DNA of 64,000 bases, taken from contig NZ_KI912270.1 of NCBI RefSeq assembly GCF_000243415.2, forward strand, positions 1,922,001-1,986,000. The letters run 5' to 3'. The notes below the pieces were generated by a model. It worked only from the letters and a program-made list of their open reading frames with translations. It was not told the DNA's origin and did no database searches. Made by a program: the position numbers and the translations under genes. Below are positions 30,849 to 41,443 of this stretch, piece after piece (the first letter of the stretch is position 1; each line of letters begins with the position of its first letter). The stretch is from Mycolicibacterium tusciae JS617. Lineage in GTDB: Bacteria; Actinomycetota; Actinomycetes; Mycobacteriales; Mycobacteriaceae.

Positions 30849-31550
30849 GTGAGACAGGATAGCGGCATCGGCGTGCTGGACAAAGCGGTGGGCGTGCTGC
30901 ACGCGGTCGCCGATTCGCCGTGCGGACTCGCCGAGCTGTGCGAGCGCACCGGGCTGCCGCGAGCCACCGCGCACCGGCTCGCCGCAGGCCTGGAAGTACA
31001 CCGGCTTTTGATCCGTAACGGAGACGGTCATTGGCGCCTCGGGCCCGCGCTCACCGAATTGGCCGGTCAGATCAACGACCCACTGTTGGCTGCGGGCGCA
31101 GTGGTGCTGCCGCGCCTCCGTGAGATCACCGGAGAGAGCGTGCAGCTGTACCGCCGCGAAGGCACCACGCGGATCTGTATCGCGGCCCTGGAACCACCTG
31201 CCGGGCTTCGCGATACCGTTCCGGTCGGCTCGCGACTGCCGATGACGGCGGGTTCGGGAGCCAAGGTGCTGCTGGCTCACGCCGACGCCGCCACGCAACA
31301 GGCAGTGTTGTCGACGGCGAAGTTCACCGATCGGACGCTCGCCGAGGTGCGCAAACGCGGCTGGGCGCAGAGCGCCGCCGAACGCGAGCCCGGCGTGGCG
31401 AGTGTGTCGGCGCCGGTGCGCGACGCTCACGGCGCGGTGATTGCCGCGGTCTCGGTGTCCGGTCCCATCGATCGAATGGGGCGGCGGCCTGGAGTGAGGT
31501 GGGCTGCGGATCTATTGGCCGCGGCCGACGCGCTGACGCGCCGACTGTAG
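30849..31550 (+). CDS. IclR-family transcriptional regulator of leuCD
   Basis: The 233-residue regulator has an N-terminal winged helix-turn-helix (about 8-65: [35 protein letters not shown]) and a C-terminal IclR effector domain (about 80-230). That domain contains [22 protein letters not shown] and [18 protein letters not shown]. Position and divergence from leuC match Rv2989, so control of leucine synthesis is likely. The effector is unknown. The GTG start probably sits at the mRNA 5' end. Confidence 0.9.
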   Translation: MRQDSGIGVLDKAVGVLHAVADSPCGLAELCERTGLPRATAHRLAAGLEVHRLLIRNGDGHWRLGPALTELAGQINDPLLAAGAVVLPRLREITGESVQLYRREGTTRICIAALEPPAGLRDTVPVGSRLPMTAGSGAKVLLAHADAATQQAVLSTAKFTDRTLAEVRKRGWAQSAAEREPGVASVSAPVRDAHGAVIAAVSVSGPIDRMGRRPGVRWAADLLAAADALTRRL

Positions 31551-31586
31551 CTATTCGAGCCTGGACGCAGGCCCAAAGGCCTCTTG

Positions 31587-31659
31587 TACCCCCGATGGGA
31601 TTCGAACCCACGCTACCGCCGTGAGAGGGCGGCGTCCTAGGCCGCTAGACGACGGGGGC
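31587..31659 (-). tRNA. tRNA-Glu (anticodon CTC)
   Basis: The 73-nt cloverleaf on the minus strand starts GCCCCCGTCGTCTAGCGGCC. The anticodon stem CCGCC/GGCGG holds loop CTCTCAC with anticodon CTC (reads GAG). The T arm contains GGGTTCGAATCCC, and the acceptor ends CGGGGGT plus discriminator A. Confidence 0.96.
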
Positions 31660-31722
31660 CAGAACATTTCCGGATGGCCAGCATAGCCCAGGAGGCAATG
31701 CCGACAGAAATCCCTGAAATGG

Positions 31723-31794
31723 CTGGGGTACCAGGACTCGAACCTAGAATGGCGGTACCAGAAACCGCTGTGTTGCCAATTACACCATACCCCA
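31723..31794 (-). tRNA. tRNA-Gln (anticodon CTG)
   Basis: The 72-nt cloverleaf on the minus strand starts TGGGGTATGGTGTAATTGG. The anticodon stem GCGGT/ACCGC holds loop TTCTGGT with anticodon CTG (reads CAG). The T arm is AGGTTCGAGTCCT; the acceptor pair is TGGGGTA/TACCCCA with discriminator G. It is upstream of tRNA-Glu, and likely charged through Glu-tRNA and GatCAB, whose genes are in this window. Confidence 0.96.
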
Positions 31795-31911
31795 TGGGGT
31801 GCCCGTAACCGCAGGTCACAAGCCCTTTTCGACCCTACCAAGCAGTTGGCGCTGCCGCCGCGCGTTGTTCCGGGCCGACGAGCAGACTACCAAAGATTCG
31901 CGGGCCAATTT

Positions 31912-33411
31912 TCACGCCTGCGCCGCGACGGCGGCGGCATGGTCACGGCCAGCCCGCAGCCGCACCAGGCTGCGGTCTCGACCCAGCAGCTCGAGCGATT
32001 CGAACAGCGGTGGGCTCACGGACGCCCCGGTGGTGGCGACCCGGATCGGGCCGAACGCCTTGCGCGGTTTGAGCTCGAGATTCTCCAACAACGAGACCTT
32101 CAGAGCGTTTTCGATCTCGGCGGTGGTCCACTGCCCGACCTTGTCGAGCGCGCCGAGCGCAGCATCCAGAACCGCCACTGCGTCGGGGCCCAGTTCCTTG
32201 GCTGCGGACTTCTCGTCGAGGCCGAATTCGCCGTCGTTGAGGAACTTCAGCAGGCCCCAGGCATCCCCGAGCACAACGATTCGGGTCTGCACGAGTCGGG
32301 CGGCCTCCGCGAATTGCCCTTCGTCGAGCCCCGTGTCGTGCTCGTGGTCGGCGAAGTAGGCGGACAGCCGGGCGGTGAAATCTTCCTCGCTCAACAGCCG
32401 GATGTGCTCGGCATTGAGTGCGTCGGCCTTCTTCTGGTCGAACCGTGCGGGGTTCGAGTTCACGTCGACGACGTCGAATGCGGCCACCATCTCGTCAAGA
32501 CTGAACACGTCGTGGTCCTCGGCGATACCCCAGCCCAAGAGCGCCAGATAGTTCAGCAGACCCTCGGGAATGAAGCCTCGATCACGGTGGATGAACAGGT
32601 TCGACTGCGGATCGCGCTTGGATAGCTTCTTGTTGCCGTCTCCGAGAACGCTTGGCAGGTGGGCGAACTCGGGGACCCGTTCTGCGACACCGATTCGAAT
32701 CAGTGCCTGATATAGCGCGATCTGACGCGGTGTGGACGGAAGCAGATCCTCGCCGCGTAAGACGTGGGTGATCTTCATCAGTGCGTCATCGACCGGATTC
32801 ACCAATGTGTACAACGGATCTCCGCTGGCGCGGGTCAGCGCGAAATCGGGAACTACGCCCGCCGCGAACGTGGTGTCCCCGCGGACCAGGTCGCGCCAGG
32901 TGATGTCCTGCGCGGGCATCCGCAGTCGAAGCACGGGCCTGCGGCCCTCGTCGATGAACGCGATGCGCTGCGCCTCGGTGAGTTCGCGGTCGTAGTTGTC
33001 GTAACCCAGCTTCGGGTTTCGGCCCGCGGCGACATGGCGGGCTTCCACTTCCTCTGCGGTCGAGAAGGCTTCGTAGGCCTCACCGGATTGAAGTAGACGC
33101 GCAAGTACGTCACGGTAGATCTCGCCACGCTCCGACTGCCGGTACGGCGCGTACGGGCCACCGATGTCGGGGCCCTCGTCGTAGTTCAACCCCAACCAGC
33201 TCAGGGCGTCAAGCAGCGCCAGATAGCTTTCCTCGCTGTCCCGCTCGGCGTCGGTGTCCTCCAGCCGGAACACGAACGCGCCACCGCAATGACGCGCGTA
33301 GGCCCAATTGAACAGCGCCGTGCGGATCAAACCCACGTGCGGCGTGCCTGTCGGCGAAGGGCAGAACCGCACGCGCAGGCCGGCGGCAGGCGCTGCCATC
33401 ACGGCCATCAT
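31912..33411 (-). CDS. gltX: glutamyl-tRNA synthetase
   Basis: The 499-residue class I aminoacyl-tRNA synthetase shows the HIGH-type motif [20 protein letters not shown] and the KMSKS-type motif KLSKRDPQS. It probably also charges tRNA-Gln with Glu, because GatABC genes are present and no glutaminyl-tRNA synthetase is seen in the window. The first ATG overlaps the upstream FAH gene stop (ATGA). Later in-frame ATGs (residues 2 and 5) are possible starts. It lies directly upstream of tRNA-Gln and tRNA-Glu. Confidence 0.97.
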   Translation of the reverse strand: MMAVMAAPAAGLRVRFCPSPTGTPHVGLIRTALFNWAYARHCGGAFVFRLEDTDAERDSEESYLALLDALSWLGLNYDEGPDIGGPYAPYRQSERGEIYRDVLARLLQSGEAYEAFSTAEEVEARHVAAGRNPKLGYDNYDRELTEAQRIAFIDEGRRPVLRLRMPAQDITWRDLVRGDTTFAAGVVPDFALTRASGDPLYTLVNPVDDALMKITHVLRGEDLLPSTPRQIALYQALIRIGVAERVPEFAHLPSVLGDGNKKLSKRDPQSNLFIHRDRGFIPEGLLNYLALLGWGIAEDHDVFSLDEMVAAFDVVDVNSNPARFDQKKADALNAEHIRLLSEEDFTARLSAYFADHEHDTGLDEGQFAEAARLVQTRIVVLGDAWGLLKFLNDGEFGLDEKSAAKELGPDAVAVLDAALGALDKVGQWTTAEIENALKVSLLENLELKPRKAFGPIRVATTGASVSPPLFESLELLGRDRSLVRLRAGRDHAAAVAAQA

Positions 33412-34196
33412 GCCTTCCCTTTACGTACAACCGGATTGGTCAATGTTCCAATGCCTTCGACGGTGATGCTGACGGTGTCGCCATCTTCGATCGGGCCAAC
33501 TCCGTCGGGTGTGCCGGTCAGGATGAGATCGCCTGGCAGCAGTGTCATCACCGCCGAAATCCATTCCACGATGGCGCCGACGTCGTGAATCATCAACGAC
33601 GTCCGGCTGTGCTGTTTGGTTTCTCCGTTGACCTCGGTGCGCAGCTCCAAATCGGCGGGATCGAGATCGGTAACGATCCACGGCCCGACGGGACAGAACG
33701 TGTCGTGTCCCTTGGCGCGGGTCCACTGACCGTCTTTCTTCTGCTGGTCGCGCGCCGACACGTCGTTTCCGATCGTGTAGCCCAGGATGTTTTCCGCGGC
33801 GCGGGCGGCGGGGACGTCCTTGCACGGCCGGCCGATGACGACGCCGAGCTCACCCTCGAAGTGCACCGGGTTGGCGCCGAACGGCAGTTGGATGGGCACG
33901 TTGGGGCCGACGATCGCGGTGTTGGGCTTCATGAACATCACCGGGTCGGGGAACTCTCCCCCGCCCATCTCCGCGACGTGGGCCGCGTAGTTCTTCCCGA
34001 TGCACACCACCTTGCTGGCCAGGATGGGCGCGAGTAACCGCACGTCGGCCAGCGGCCAGTCTCGTCCAGTGAAGGTCGGTGTGCCGAAGGGGTGCTCGGC
34101 GATTTCTCTGGCGACCGCTTGATTCAGGTCATCGGGGGAACCCTCGATGCTGACGAAGGCGACCCCGTCGGGGCTGGCGATACGTCCAAGGCGCAT
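33408..34196 (-). CDS. fumarylacetoacetate hydrolase (FAH) family protein
   Basis: The 262-residue FAH-fold enzyme probably cleaves or decarboxylates a beta-keto acid. The metal-binding acidic residues are in [13 protein letters not shown] (two Glu) and [12 protein letters not shown] (Asp). [21 protein letters not shown] is the family entry motif and [22 protein letters not shown] the C-terminal one. The substrate cannot be told from sequence. It overlaps gltX by 4 nt and is co-transcribed with it (Rv2993c-like). Confidence 0.9.
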   Translation of the reverse strand: MRLGRIASPDGVAFVSIEGSPDDLNQAVAREIAEHPFGTPTFTGRDWPLADVRLLAPILASKVVCIGKNYAAHVAEMGGGEFPDPVMFMKPNTAIVGPNVPIQLPFGANPVHFEGELGVVIGRPCKDVPAARAAENILGYTIGNDVSARDQQKKDGQWTRAKGHDTFCPVGPWIVTDLDPADLELRTEVNGETKQHSRTSLMIHDVGAIVEWISAVMTLLPGDLILTGTPDGVGPIEDGDTVSITVEGIGTLTNPVVRKGKA

Positions 34197-34253
34197 TCAC
34201 TCAGCCTAGTGGCCGCAATCCGCGGTGTTACGGCCCCTCCCGCCACGGCGACG

Positions 34254-34268
34254 TCTCAAATAATGAGA
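34254..34268. promoter_or_regulatory. palindrome upstream of the MFS gene
   Basis: TCTCA-AATAA-TGAGA forms a 15-bp inverted repeat in a locally AT-rich patch. A further half-site TGAGAC is at 34285-34290, overlapping a TATATG -10-like hexamer. It could be an operator for the transporter gene. Confidence 0.4.
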
Positions 34269-34310
34269 TGAAAGTTCAGATATATGAGACGGCCATGCAA
34301 AAATCGATCG

Positions 34311-35495
34311 ATGCCCGTCGAGACGATCAGCACCGCTCGGCGCTGGTCGATGCTCGTCATCGCACTGACCGCGACGACGAGCGCCAACGTGTTCATCAAC
34401 GGTGCGGCGTTCCTCATCCCGAGCCTGCAGCGCGAACGCGGGCTTGACCTTGCGGCTGCCGGCCTGATGTCGTCGCTGCCCAGCTTCGGCCTGGTGCTCA
34501 CGCTCATCGCGTGGGGCTACATCGTCGACCGCGTCGGCGAACGCATCGTGTTGACTCTCGGATCGGTGCTCATCGCCGCGGCCGCGTTCGCGGCCGCATC
34601 CGTCGACTCATTGTTTGCCATCGGTGTATTCCTGCTTCTCGGTGGGATGGCGGCCGCAAGCAGCAATTCAGCCAGCGGCCGGTTGGTGGTGGGCTGGTTC
34701 CCACCGGATCAACGCGGACTGGTCATGGGTATCCGCCAAACCGCGACGCCGCTGGGGGTCGGCTTGGGCGCCTTGGTGATTCCGAGAGTCGCCGAGTCCT
34801 TCAGCATCTCGGCGGCCCTGTTGTTCCCGGCGATTGTGTGCGCCCTTTCCGCGGTCATTTGCGCGGTGGCCGTGATCGATCCGCCACGGCCGCCACGTTC
34901 CGAGGCCCCTGCCGAGCACCTGGCGAATCCTTACCGGGCGTCCACGGTTTTGACCCGGATTCATGCCGTCTCCGTACTGCTGGTGGTACCCCAATCCGTG
35001 CTGTGGACATTCGGGCTGGTGTGGTTGATGACTGACCGTGGGTGGACAGCGGCGTCGGCAGGTGTCCTCATCATGGTGACCCAGACGTTGGGCGCCGGTG
35101 GTCGAATCGCCGCCGGACGCTGGTCGGATGTGACGGGCTCGCGACTGAGACCGATCCGCACCATCGCGCTGGCGGCCGCCGCCGCGATGGGACTGTTGGC
35201 ACTGACCGATTGGCTCAGTTCACCGGTCAGCGTGGCGATGATGGTCGTCGCTTCCGTGATCACGGTGTCGGACAACGGGTTAGCGTTCACCGCCATCGCC
35301 GAGATCGCCGGACCGTTCTGGAGCGGACGGGCACTGGGTGTGCAGAACACCAGTCAACACTTGGCCGCCGCCGCTTCCGCCCCGGTTTTCGGCGCATTGA
35401 TCGGCGTCCTCGGCTTCCCCGTGGCGTTCGTCGCGTGTGCGCTGCTGCCGCTACTGGCCACGCCCGTCGTCCCGGTTGAGCCAACCCGACGATGA
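34311..35495 (+). CDS. major facilitator superfamily transporter
   Basis: This is a 394-residue MFS permease with about 12 membrane segments in two halves. The loop 2-3 motif GYIVDRVGERIVLTLGSVL and the equivalent GGRIAAGRWSDVTGSRLRP in the second half are standard MFS signatures. FINGAAFLIPSL and LLGGMAAASSNSASGRLVVGWFPP match M. tuberculosis Rv2994. An in-frame ATG at 34284 overlaps a likely -10 region, so I prefer the ATG at 34311. The substrate is unknown. It is convergent with the YrhK-like gene. Confidence 0.88.
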   Translation: MPVETISTARRWSMLVIALTATTSANVFINGAAFLIPSLQRERGLDLAAAGLMSSLPSFGLVLTLIAWGYIVDRVGERIVLTLGSVLIAAAAFAAASVDSLFAIGVFLLLGGMAAASSNSASGRLVVGWFPPDQRGLVMGIRQTATPLGVGLGALVIPRVAESFSISAALLFPAIVCALSAVICAVAVIDPPRPPRSEAPAEHLANPYRASTVLTRIHAVSVLLVVPQSVLWTFGLVWLMTDRGWTAASAGVLIMVTQTLGAGGRIAAGRWSDVTGSRLRPIRTIALAAAAAMGLLALTDWLSSPVSVAMMVVASVITVSDNGLAFTAIAEIAGPFWSGRALGVQNTSQHLAAAASAPVFGALIGVLGFPVAFVACALLPLLATPVVPVEPTRR

Positions 35496-35507
35496 CCGGC
35501 GGATCCC

Positions 35508-36122
35508 TCAGTCATGTTGCGCGCGACGCGGCAGTATCACCAAGGCGGCGACCAAGAAACACAGCGCGCCGATGAACGTGCCCAGGTTGGCCAGCACGGC
35601 ATCCTTGGTAACCCCGGTTTCGCTGACAAACGCGCCTAGCGCCGAGACCGCGAAGGCCACACAACCGATCATGTTGATCCACTCGCTCTGCCAGTCCCGG
35701 GATTTCAGCTCGATGATCCCGACGACGGTGCTCACCGCGACGACGCCGAGCACCCCGCTGATCAGAAATGCCATTGATCCGGTCGCGTCCGGCGCCCACA
35801 CCAGGCGCCGCTCCGGCTTCACCGCATGTGCCCACAAGGCGGAACCGGTGCTGATGTTGAACAGGATGGTGCCGACGAACTGCGTAGCCGCCGACAGCCA
35901 TCCGATCCGCATCGGGGGGCCGGACAGCACCAACTGCATCCAGCCCGCGGTGGTGAAGAACCAGGAGCCGATGAAGCACAGCAGGTTGGCGAAGCCGGCA
36001 CCTGCTACAGCGGACACCCCCGGAATGGTCGCGAGCGCGAACAAAGACGAACCGATTGCGAACAACCAGCACTGTCGCCGCAGCGTCGCGACGCGACTAG
36101 AGATTTGACGCGATCCGCTCAC
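35508..36122 (-). CDS. YrhK-like multi-pass membrane protein
   Basis: The protein of about 204 residues has six hydrophobic segments. The first two ([36 protein letters not shown]) resemble the YrhK domain, and the rest alternates short charged loops with helices. The function is unknown. The start is unclear: no ATG is available. The GTG at 36120-36122 lies inside the 3' end of leuB (26-nt overlap), and a TTG just before the first membrane segment is the alternative. It is probably the last gene of the serA-leuB operon. Confidence 0.7.
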   Translation of the reverse strand: MSGSRQISSRVATLRRQCWLFAIGSSLFALATIPGVSAVAGAGFANLLCFIGSWFFTTAGWMQLVLSGPPMRIGWLSAATQFVGTILFNISTGSALWAHAVKPERRLVWAPDATGSMAFLISGVLGVVAVSTVVGIIELKSRDWQSEWINMIGCVAFAVSALGAFVSETGVTKDAVLANLGTFIGALCFLVAALVILPRRAQHD

Positions 36123-37107
36123 CGATCTCCGTGGTGGACCGAGCCTGGTCGCCACGCGTGGCCAGATGCTCCTCGACGGCCGCATCGACGCGGGCGGCCG
36201 CATCGATTTCGCCCGCGTGGGAAAGTAGCAGCGCGACCGACATGATGGCCGCCGTGGGATCGGCGATGCCCTGGCCCGCGATGTCGGGTGCGCTGCCGTG
36301 TACGGGTTCGAACATCGACGGATTAGTCCGGGTCGCATCGATGTTGCCGCTCGCCGCCAGTCCGATGCCGCCACACACCGCGGCAGCCAAGTCGGTGATG
36401 ATGTCGCCGAACAGGTTGTCGGTGACGATGACGTCGAACCGACCCGGGTCGGTGACGAGGTGGATGGTCGCGGAGTCGACGTGTTGATACGCGATCTCGA
36501 CATCGGGGTATTCGGTGCCGACCTCCTGAACGGTGCGCCACCACAGCGCGCCCGCATAGGTCAGGACGTTGTTCTTGTGCACCAGGGTCAACTGCTTGCG
36601 TCGCCGCTCGGCGCGGCCGAACGCGTCGTGCACGACCCGTCGCACGCCGAACGCGGTGTTGACGCTGACTTCGGTGGCGATTTCGTGCGGTGTGCCCACG
36701 CGAATGGCCCCGCCGGTTCCCGTGTACGGGCCTTCGGTACCTTCGCGGACCACGACGAAATCGATATCCGGGTTTCCGGCCAGCGGACTGATCACTCCCG
36801 GATAGAGCCGGCCGGGACGCAGGTTGATGTGGTGGTCGAGTTCGAACCGGATCCTCAGCAGGAGACCGCGTTCCAGCAGCCCGCTTGGCACCGAGGGATC
36901 ACCGATCGCGCCGAGCAGGATCGCGTCGTGCCCGCGAAGCTCGTCGAGCACGGATTCGGGCAGTACTTCGCCGGTGGCGTGGTACCGCCGCGCCCCGAGG
37001 TCGTAACTGCTCTTGTCCACACCGGGCAGAACGGCGTCGAGCACCTTGACCGCCTCGTCGACGACCTCGGGGCCGATGCCGTCGCCGGCGATGATCGCCA
37101 GTTTCAC
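36097..37107 (-). CDS. leuB: 3-isopropylmalate dehydrogenase
   Basis: The 336-residue NAD-dependent enzyme oxidises 3-isopropylmalate in leucine synthesis. It begins [38 protein letters not shown] and [19 protein letters not shown] contain the Lys and Asp residues for metal and substrate, and [20 protein letters not shown] is the cofactor loop. Its ATG overlaps the serA stop (ATGA), coupling serine and leucine genes as in M. tuberculosis. Confidence 0.97.
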   Translation of the reverse strand: MKLAIIAGDGIGPEVVDEAVKVLDAVLPGVDKSSYDLGARRYHATGEVLPESVLDELRGHDAILLGAIGDPSVPSGLLERGLLLRIRFELDHHINLRPGRLYPGVISPLAGNPDIDFVVVREGTEGPYTGTGGAIRVGTPHEIATEVSVNTAFGVRRVVHDAFGRAERRRKQLTLVHKNNVLTYAGALWWRTVQEVGTEYPDVEIAYQHVDSATIHLVTDPGRFDVIVTDNLFGDIITDLAAAVCGGIGLAASGNIDATRTNPSMFEPVHGSAPDIAGQGIADPTAAIMSVALLLSHAGEIDAAARVDAAVEEHLATRGDQARSTTEIGERIASNL

Positions 37108-38690
37108 GTGAGGTCCACCACTTCGAGCAGCTTGGCGCCGACAGCCGCGGTAATCGCAGCACGGACGTCTTCGGGAACCTCGCGGTCGATACGCAACAGG
37201 ATGGTCGCGCCCGGCCCTTCGGCATCCTCGCTGAGTTGGGCAGCCTGAATGTTGATGTCGGCCGCACCGAGAAGCGTGCCGATCTTGCCCAGCGTGCCCG
37301 GCTGGTCGACGTAGTTGACGATCAGATAGACGCCCTCGGCGCGCAGATCGAAGTTGCGGCCGTTGATCTGGACGATCTTCTCCACCAACTGCGGGCCCGA
37401 CAAGGCACCGGAGACATTGGCGACCGAACCGTCGGAGTACACCGCACGGACGTCGACGACGCTGCGGTGATTCGGGCTCTCGGTCGCGGTACTGATGTCG
37501 GCCTCGACACCGCGCTCGGCGGCAAGGGCCGGCGCGTTGACGAACGTCACCGGGTCTTCGATCACCGCGCTGAACAAACCACGCAGCGCCGAAAGCCGAA
37601 GTATGTCGACATCTTCGGAGGCCAGCTCACCGCGGACCTGAATCGACAGCGACACAGGCAGTTCGGCGGACAACACGCCGACCAGCAGCCCCAGCTTGCG
37701 AACCAGATCCAGCCACGGCGCGACCTCCTCGCCGACGACCCCTCCGCCGACGTTCACCGCGTCGGGCACGAACTCTCCGGCCAGGGCCAGCTTCACACTC
37801 GCGGCGACATCGGTGCCCGCCCGGTCCTGCGCCTCGGCAGTCGACGCGCCGAGGTGCGGCGTCACCACCACCTGCGGCAATTCGAAAAGCGGGCTGTCCG
37901 TGCACGGTTCGGTGGAGAACACGTCGAGACCGGCGCCACGCACATGGCCGCTGGCAATCGCATCGGCCAGCGCGGCCTCGTCGATCAGTCCCCCGCGTGC
38001 GGCGTTGACGATGATGACGCCCGGCTTGGTTTTGGCCAAATTCTCCTTGCCGAGGAGGCCCGCTGTCTCCTTGGTCTTGGGCAGGTGCACCGAGATGAAG
38101 TCGGCGCGGCCCAACAGTTCCTCGAGGGTGAGCAGTTCGATACCCAGCTGCGCGGCACGGGCCGCCGACACGTACGGGTCGTAGGCGACGACGTGCGTAC
38201 CGAAGGCGGCCAGTCGTTGGGCCACCAGTTGTCCGATCCGCCCGAGGCCGACGACGCCGACGGTCTTTCCGAAGATCTCGGTGCCGGAGAATGCCGAGCG
38301 CTTCCAGGTGTGCTGGCGCAGCGTCGCATCGGCGGCGGGGATCTGCCGCGCTGCCGACAGTAGGAGAGCGAGCGCATGCTCGGCCGCACTGTGGATATTC
38401 GAGGTCGGAGCGTTGACCACGAGGACGCCGCGGGCGGTGGCCGCGTCCACGTCGACGTTGTCCAGGCCGACGCCGGCGCGGGCGACGATCTTGAGCTTCG
38501 GCGCTGCGGCGAGCACGTCGGCGTCGACGGTGGTCGCCGACCGCACCAGTAGCGCGTCGGCCTCGGGCACGGCGGCCAGTAGCTTCTCTCGGTCCGGACC
38601 ATCGACCCAGCGCACTTCTACCTGGTCACCCAGTGCGGCGACGGTCGAGGGCGCCAGCTTATCAGCGATCAATACAACGGGCAGGCTCAC
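37104..38690 (-). CDS. serA: D-3-phosphoglycerate dehydrogenase
   Basis: The 528-residue enzyme catalyses the first step of serine synthesis. The long mycobacterial form has a substrate/NAD region ([20 protein letters not shown]), the catalytic His in [18 protein letters not shown], an intervening allosteric substrate-binding domain (about 310-450) and a C-terminal ACT domain (about 455-528: [20 protein letters not shown]) for serine feedback. It is upstream of leuB and overlaps it. Confidence 0.97.
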   Translation of the reverse strand: MSLPVVLIADKLAPSTVAALGDQVEVRWVDGPDREKLLAAVPEADALLVRSATTVDADVLAAAPKLKIVARAGVGLDNVDVDAATARGVLVVNAPTSNIHSAAEHALALLLSAARQIPAADATLRQHTWKRSAFSGTEIFGKTVGVVGLGRIGQLVAQRLAAFGTHVVAYDPYVSAARAAQLGIELLTLEELLGRADFISVHLPKTKETAGLLGKENLAKTKPGVIIVNAARGGLIDEAALADAIASGHVRGAGLDVFSTEPCTDSPLFELPQVVVTPHLGASTAEAQDRAGTDVAASVKLALAGEFVPDAVNVGGGVVGEEVAPWLDLVRKLGLLVGVLSAELPVSLSIQVRGELASEDVDILRLSALRGLFSAVIEDPVTFVNAPALAAERGVEADISTATESPNHRSVVDVRAVYSDGSVANVSGALSGPQLVEKIVQINGRNFDLRAEGVYLIVNYVDQPGTLGKIGTLLGAADINIQAAQLSEDAEGPGATILLRIDREVPEDVRAAITAAVGAKLLEVVDLT

Positions 38691-38702
38691 GCGGTCAGCC
38701 TA

Positions 38703-40151
38703 ATGGGCTGTAATTGGACGGTGGACGTCACCGTGGTCGGCAGCGGGCCCAACGGCCTGGCCGCCGCCGTCATCTGTGCCCGCGCCGGTCTATCGGTGCA
38801 GGTTTTCGAAGCCCAACCGACGTTGGGAGGCGGCGCGCGGACCCTGGCGGACCCCGAGTTCGGCGACGTCTCCCATGACATCTGCTCTGCTGTGCATCCG
38901 CTGGCACTGGCCTCGCCGTTCCTGGCTGAGTTCGATCTGCCCGCCCGCGGTGTGAGCTTGCAGGTGCCCGCCGTCTCGTACGCCAATCCCCTTCCGGGCG
39001 GGCCGACGGCGGTCGGATATCACGACCTCGACCGCACGTGCGCGGAGCTGCTCCACGGCGACTCGTGGCGCCGACTGTTGGGCCCGCTCACCGACCGTGA
39101 TGCCGGCGTCGTCGACTTTCTCCTCGGCGACAAGCGTTCGATTCCACGCGATCCGATCGCCGCGGCGTTCATCGCTCGAAACATGCTCGAACAGGGCACC
39201 CCGCTGTGGGGCAGGCTCGCCGGCGAAGATGCCCGCGTGTTGTTCACCGGCGTTGCCGCACATGCCATCAACCGGATGCCGTCGTTCGTCACCACCGGCG
39301 CCGGACTGATGCTGGCCACACTCGCGCACACCGTCGGCTGGGCCATCCCGGTGGGCGGCAGCCAGGCCATTCCTGACGCACTGATCGCCGACCTGCGCGC
39401 TCACGGCGGCACCGTCACGGCGGACCGAGAAATCACCGAACCACCGGGCGGCGTCGTGCTTTTCGATACCGCTCCGACAGCGCTGCTGTCCATCTATCGG
39501 GACAAGATCCCGGCCCGATACGCAAAAGCCTTGCAACGCTATCGGTTTGGTCCTGGGGTGGCCAAAGTGGATTTCGTCCTCTCCGACGAGATTCCGTGGA
39601 CTGACCCGCGAGCGGCCGAGGCCCCGACGCTGCACATGGGGGGCAGCCGGGAGCAGATGGCGCTCGCCGAAAAAGAAATCGCGGCGGGCAGGCATGCCGA
39701 ATGGCCGATGGTGCTTGCCGCCCTGCCACATCTGGCCGACCCGAACCGTATTGATGCGCAGGGACGTAGGCCGCTGTGGACGTATGCCCACGTGCCGCAC
39801 GACTCGCCGGTCGACCAGGCCGAATCGGTGACAAGGGTTTTCGAGCGATTCGCGCCCGGCTTCCGCGACGTCGTGGTCGGGGTGCGGTCGGTACCCGCCT
39901 CGCGGTTGTCAGGCCACAATGCCAACCTCGTCGGCGGGGACATCGGTGTCGGCGGCAACACACTGATGCACGCGTTGACCGGACCGACGCCGCGATTGAA
40001 CCCGTGGAGCACGCCGATCCCGAAGGTGTATCTGTGCTCATCGGCGACTCCGCCCGGCGGCGGCGTGCACGGGATGGCGGGGCTTTACGCGGCACGCACG
40101 GTGCTGCGCCGCGAGTTCGGGATCAAGACGCTGCCACGCCTCTCTCCGTAG
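38703..40151 (+). CDS. FAD-dependent oxidoreductase, phytoene-desaturase-like
   Basis: The 482-residue flavoprotein has the N-terminal dinucleotide fold VVGSGPNGLAAAVICARAGL and the C-terminal FAD segment KVYLCSSATPPGGGVHGMAG typical of the phytoene dehydrogenase/CrtI-like group (Rv2997-like). The reaction is unknown; no other carotenoid gene is adjacent. The start is either the ATG at 38703, 12 nt from the divergent serA start, or the GTG at 38721 that begins directly before DVTVVGSG. Confidence 0.85.
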   Translation: MGCNWTVDVTVVGSGPNGLAAAVICARAGLSVQVFEAQPTLGGGARTLADPEFGDVSHDICSAVHPLALASPFLAEFDLPARGVSLQVPAVSYANPLPGGPTAVGYHDLDRTCAELLHGDSWRRLLGPLTDRDAGVVDFLLGDKRSIPRDPIAAAFIARNMLEQGTPLWGRLAGEDARVLFTGVAAHAINRMPSFVTTGAGLMLATLAHTVGWAIPVGGSQAIPDALIADLRAHGGTVTADREITEPPGGVVLFDTAPTALLSIYRDKIPARYAKALQRYRFGPGVAKVDFVLSDEIPWTDPRAAEAPTLHMGGSREQMALAEKEIAAGRHAEWPMVLAALPHLADPNRIDAQGRRPLWTYAHVPHDSPVDQAESVTRVFERFAPGFRDVVVGVRSVPASRLSGHNANLVGGDIGVGGNTLMHALTGPTPRLNPWSTPIPKVYLCSSATPPGGGVHGMAGLYAARTVLRREFGIKTLPRLSP

Positions 40152-40480
40152 CCGATTTTGCCGGGTTACACCCAGCGAACTAGGTCTGGCCAGCGGGCAC
40201 CAGGGCAACACAGTGTGATTCGCGCGAGGTGCACGCAAGGATGATCAGGCCCGCGGTGAACACGTCGGAGAGAACGCGGCGACAAGCAGCGCCGCGGCAT
40301 CACCACGCGCCGGGCGCACTGAGTCGATCGCCGTCCGCGCCGGTCTTCTCGGCCTTCTCAGAGATGGTCAACCCTGACAGATTATGACCCTGGTGCTGGG
40401 AATACGGCCATTCAATGCAGGATCGATGCCAAGTTTTCCGCAACCGGTGTCTTGCTGCACACATCGGGTATTCGTCCTCC
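40152..40480. other. intergenic stretch without a recognised gene
   Basis: In this 329-bp gap I see no convincing coding frame, RNA or repeat. It ends in a slightly AT-richer section before the next gene, which probably holds its promoter. Confidence 0.5.
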
Positions 40481-40912
40481 GTGACCGAGAAGCCCGAAGC
40501 GGACAAGCCCCGGCGGCCGGCGGGGGTAGACGATGCGACGGTCGAAGCCGTCGGCGCCGTGTCTGAGGCGCTGGAATGGGTGGAGCGGGCACGCGGCCAC
40601 CTGTACTCGTTCCACCAGTTGATGGGTCACGGTGATCTTCTGCTCGGCGAGGCGTGCGACAAACTGCGCGAATGCGGCCACGACGCGGTGGCCGACCGAC
40701 TCGAGGCCGAAATCGTCGGCCGCAACGTCCTCAATGGGCGCTGGACGTTCCAGATCGTCGAGGAGTTCGACGACAACTACTGGTCGGTGTTTCGCGACCA
40801 CGAACGACGCGTGCGTGACGAACTGCAGCAGGGTGCACGCCACGTGTTCGAAGCGGAGATGAAAGAGCGTCGCCGTACCCGCGGCAAGGCGGGCCACGAG
40901 AGCCGTCCATAG
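40481..40912 (+). CDS. uncharacterised helical protein
   Basis: The 143-residue soluble protein has no recognised family. It is predicted mostly helical, with a conserved-looking core EALEWVERARGHLYSFHQLMGHGDLLL and FDDNYWSVFRDHERRVRDEL (parts quoted). It is rich in charged residues, with a basic end (KERRRTRGK). I chose the GTG at 40481 (VTEKPEADKPRR). A 22-codon upstream extension starting at an ATG looks non-coding. It is followed 54 nt later by a phosphoribosyltransferase on the same strand. Confidence 0.7.
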   Translation: MTEKPEADKPRRPAGVDDATVEAVGAVSEALEWVERARGHLYSFHQLMGHGDLLLGEACDKLRECGHDAVADRLEAEIVGRNVLNGRWTFQIVEEFDDNYWSVFRDHERRVRDELQQGARHVFEAEMKERRRTRGKAGHESRP

Positions 40913-40954
40913 CAGTCCGTCGCGTTCCTCCCCACGAAAGCGGCCACGACCGAT

Positions 40955-40960
40955 TACGGT
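40955..40960 (+). promoter_or_regulatory. -10 element of probable leaderless phosphoribosyltransferase mRNA
   Basis: TACGGT ends 6 nt before the ATG at 40967, the spacing expected when transcription starts at or next to the start codon. Confidence 0.5.
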
Positions 40961-40966
40961 TTGCCA

Positions 40967-41419
40967 ATGGCCGATCGGGAAGAATTGTCGTGGGACCAGT
41001 TCGGTGCCGCCACACGACAACTCGCCTCCGCCGTCGTCGCGGACGGTTTCGTACCCGATCTGATCCTCGCTGTCGCGCGCGGCGGGCTGTTCGTCGCCGG
41101 TGCACTCGGATACGCGCTCGAGGTCAAGAACGTGCACATGATGAACGTGGAGTACTACACCGGCGTGGACGAACGCCTGAATGCGCCGGTACTGCTGCCT
41201 CCGCTACCCGATGTCGCCGATCTGGGTGGTGCACGGATGCTGATCGCCGACGACGTGGCGGACACGGGGGCGACTCTGCGTTTCGTCCGCGACTTCTGCG
41301 CAGACCACGTTGCCGAGGTCCGGTGCGCGGTCGTCTATCAGAAACCGCAATCGGAAGTCGATTGCGACTATGTCTGGCGCCGGACCGATCTCTGGATCGA
41401 ATTCCCATGGACGCCATAG
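40967..41419 (+). CDS. phosphoribosyltransferase family protein
   Basis: The 150-residue type I PRTase-fold protein has the PRPP-binding motif ARMLIADDVADTGATLRFV. The N-terminal half has PDLILAVARGGLFVAGALGYAL. It resembles xanthine/hypoxanthine PRTases, but the acceptor base cannot be assigned. The ATG at 40967 lies 6 nt after a TACGGT hexamer and lacks a Shine-Dalgarno, suggesting a leaderless message. The gene ends next to the IS110-family element; the C-terminus WIEFPWTP seems natural, so the gene is probably intact. Confidence 0.85.
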   Translation: MADREELSWDQFGAATRQLASAVVADGFVPDLILAVARGGLFVAGALGYALEVKNVHMMNVEYYTGVDERLNAPVLLPPLPDVADLGGARMLIADDVADTGATLRFVRDFCADHVAEVRCAVVYQKPQSEVDCDYVWRRTDLWIEFPWTP

Positions 41420-41443
41420 CCACTCCATAGACGGTATGAGGGG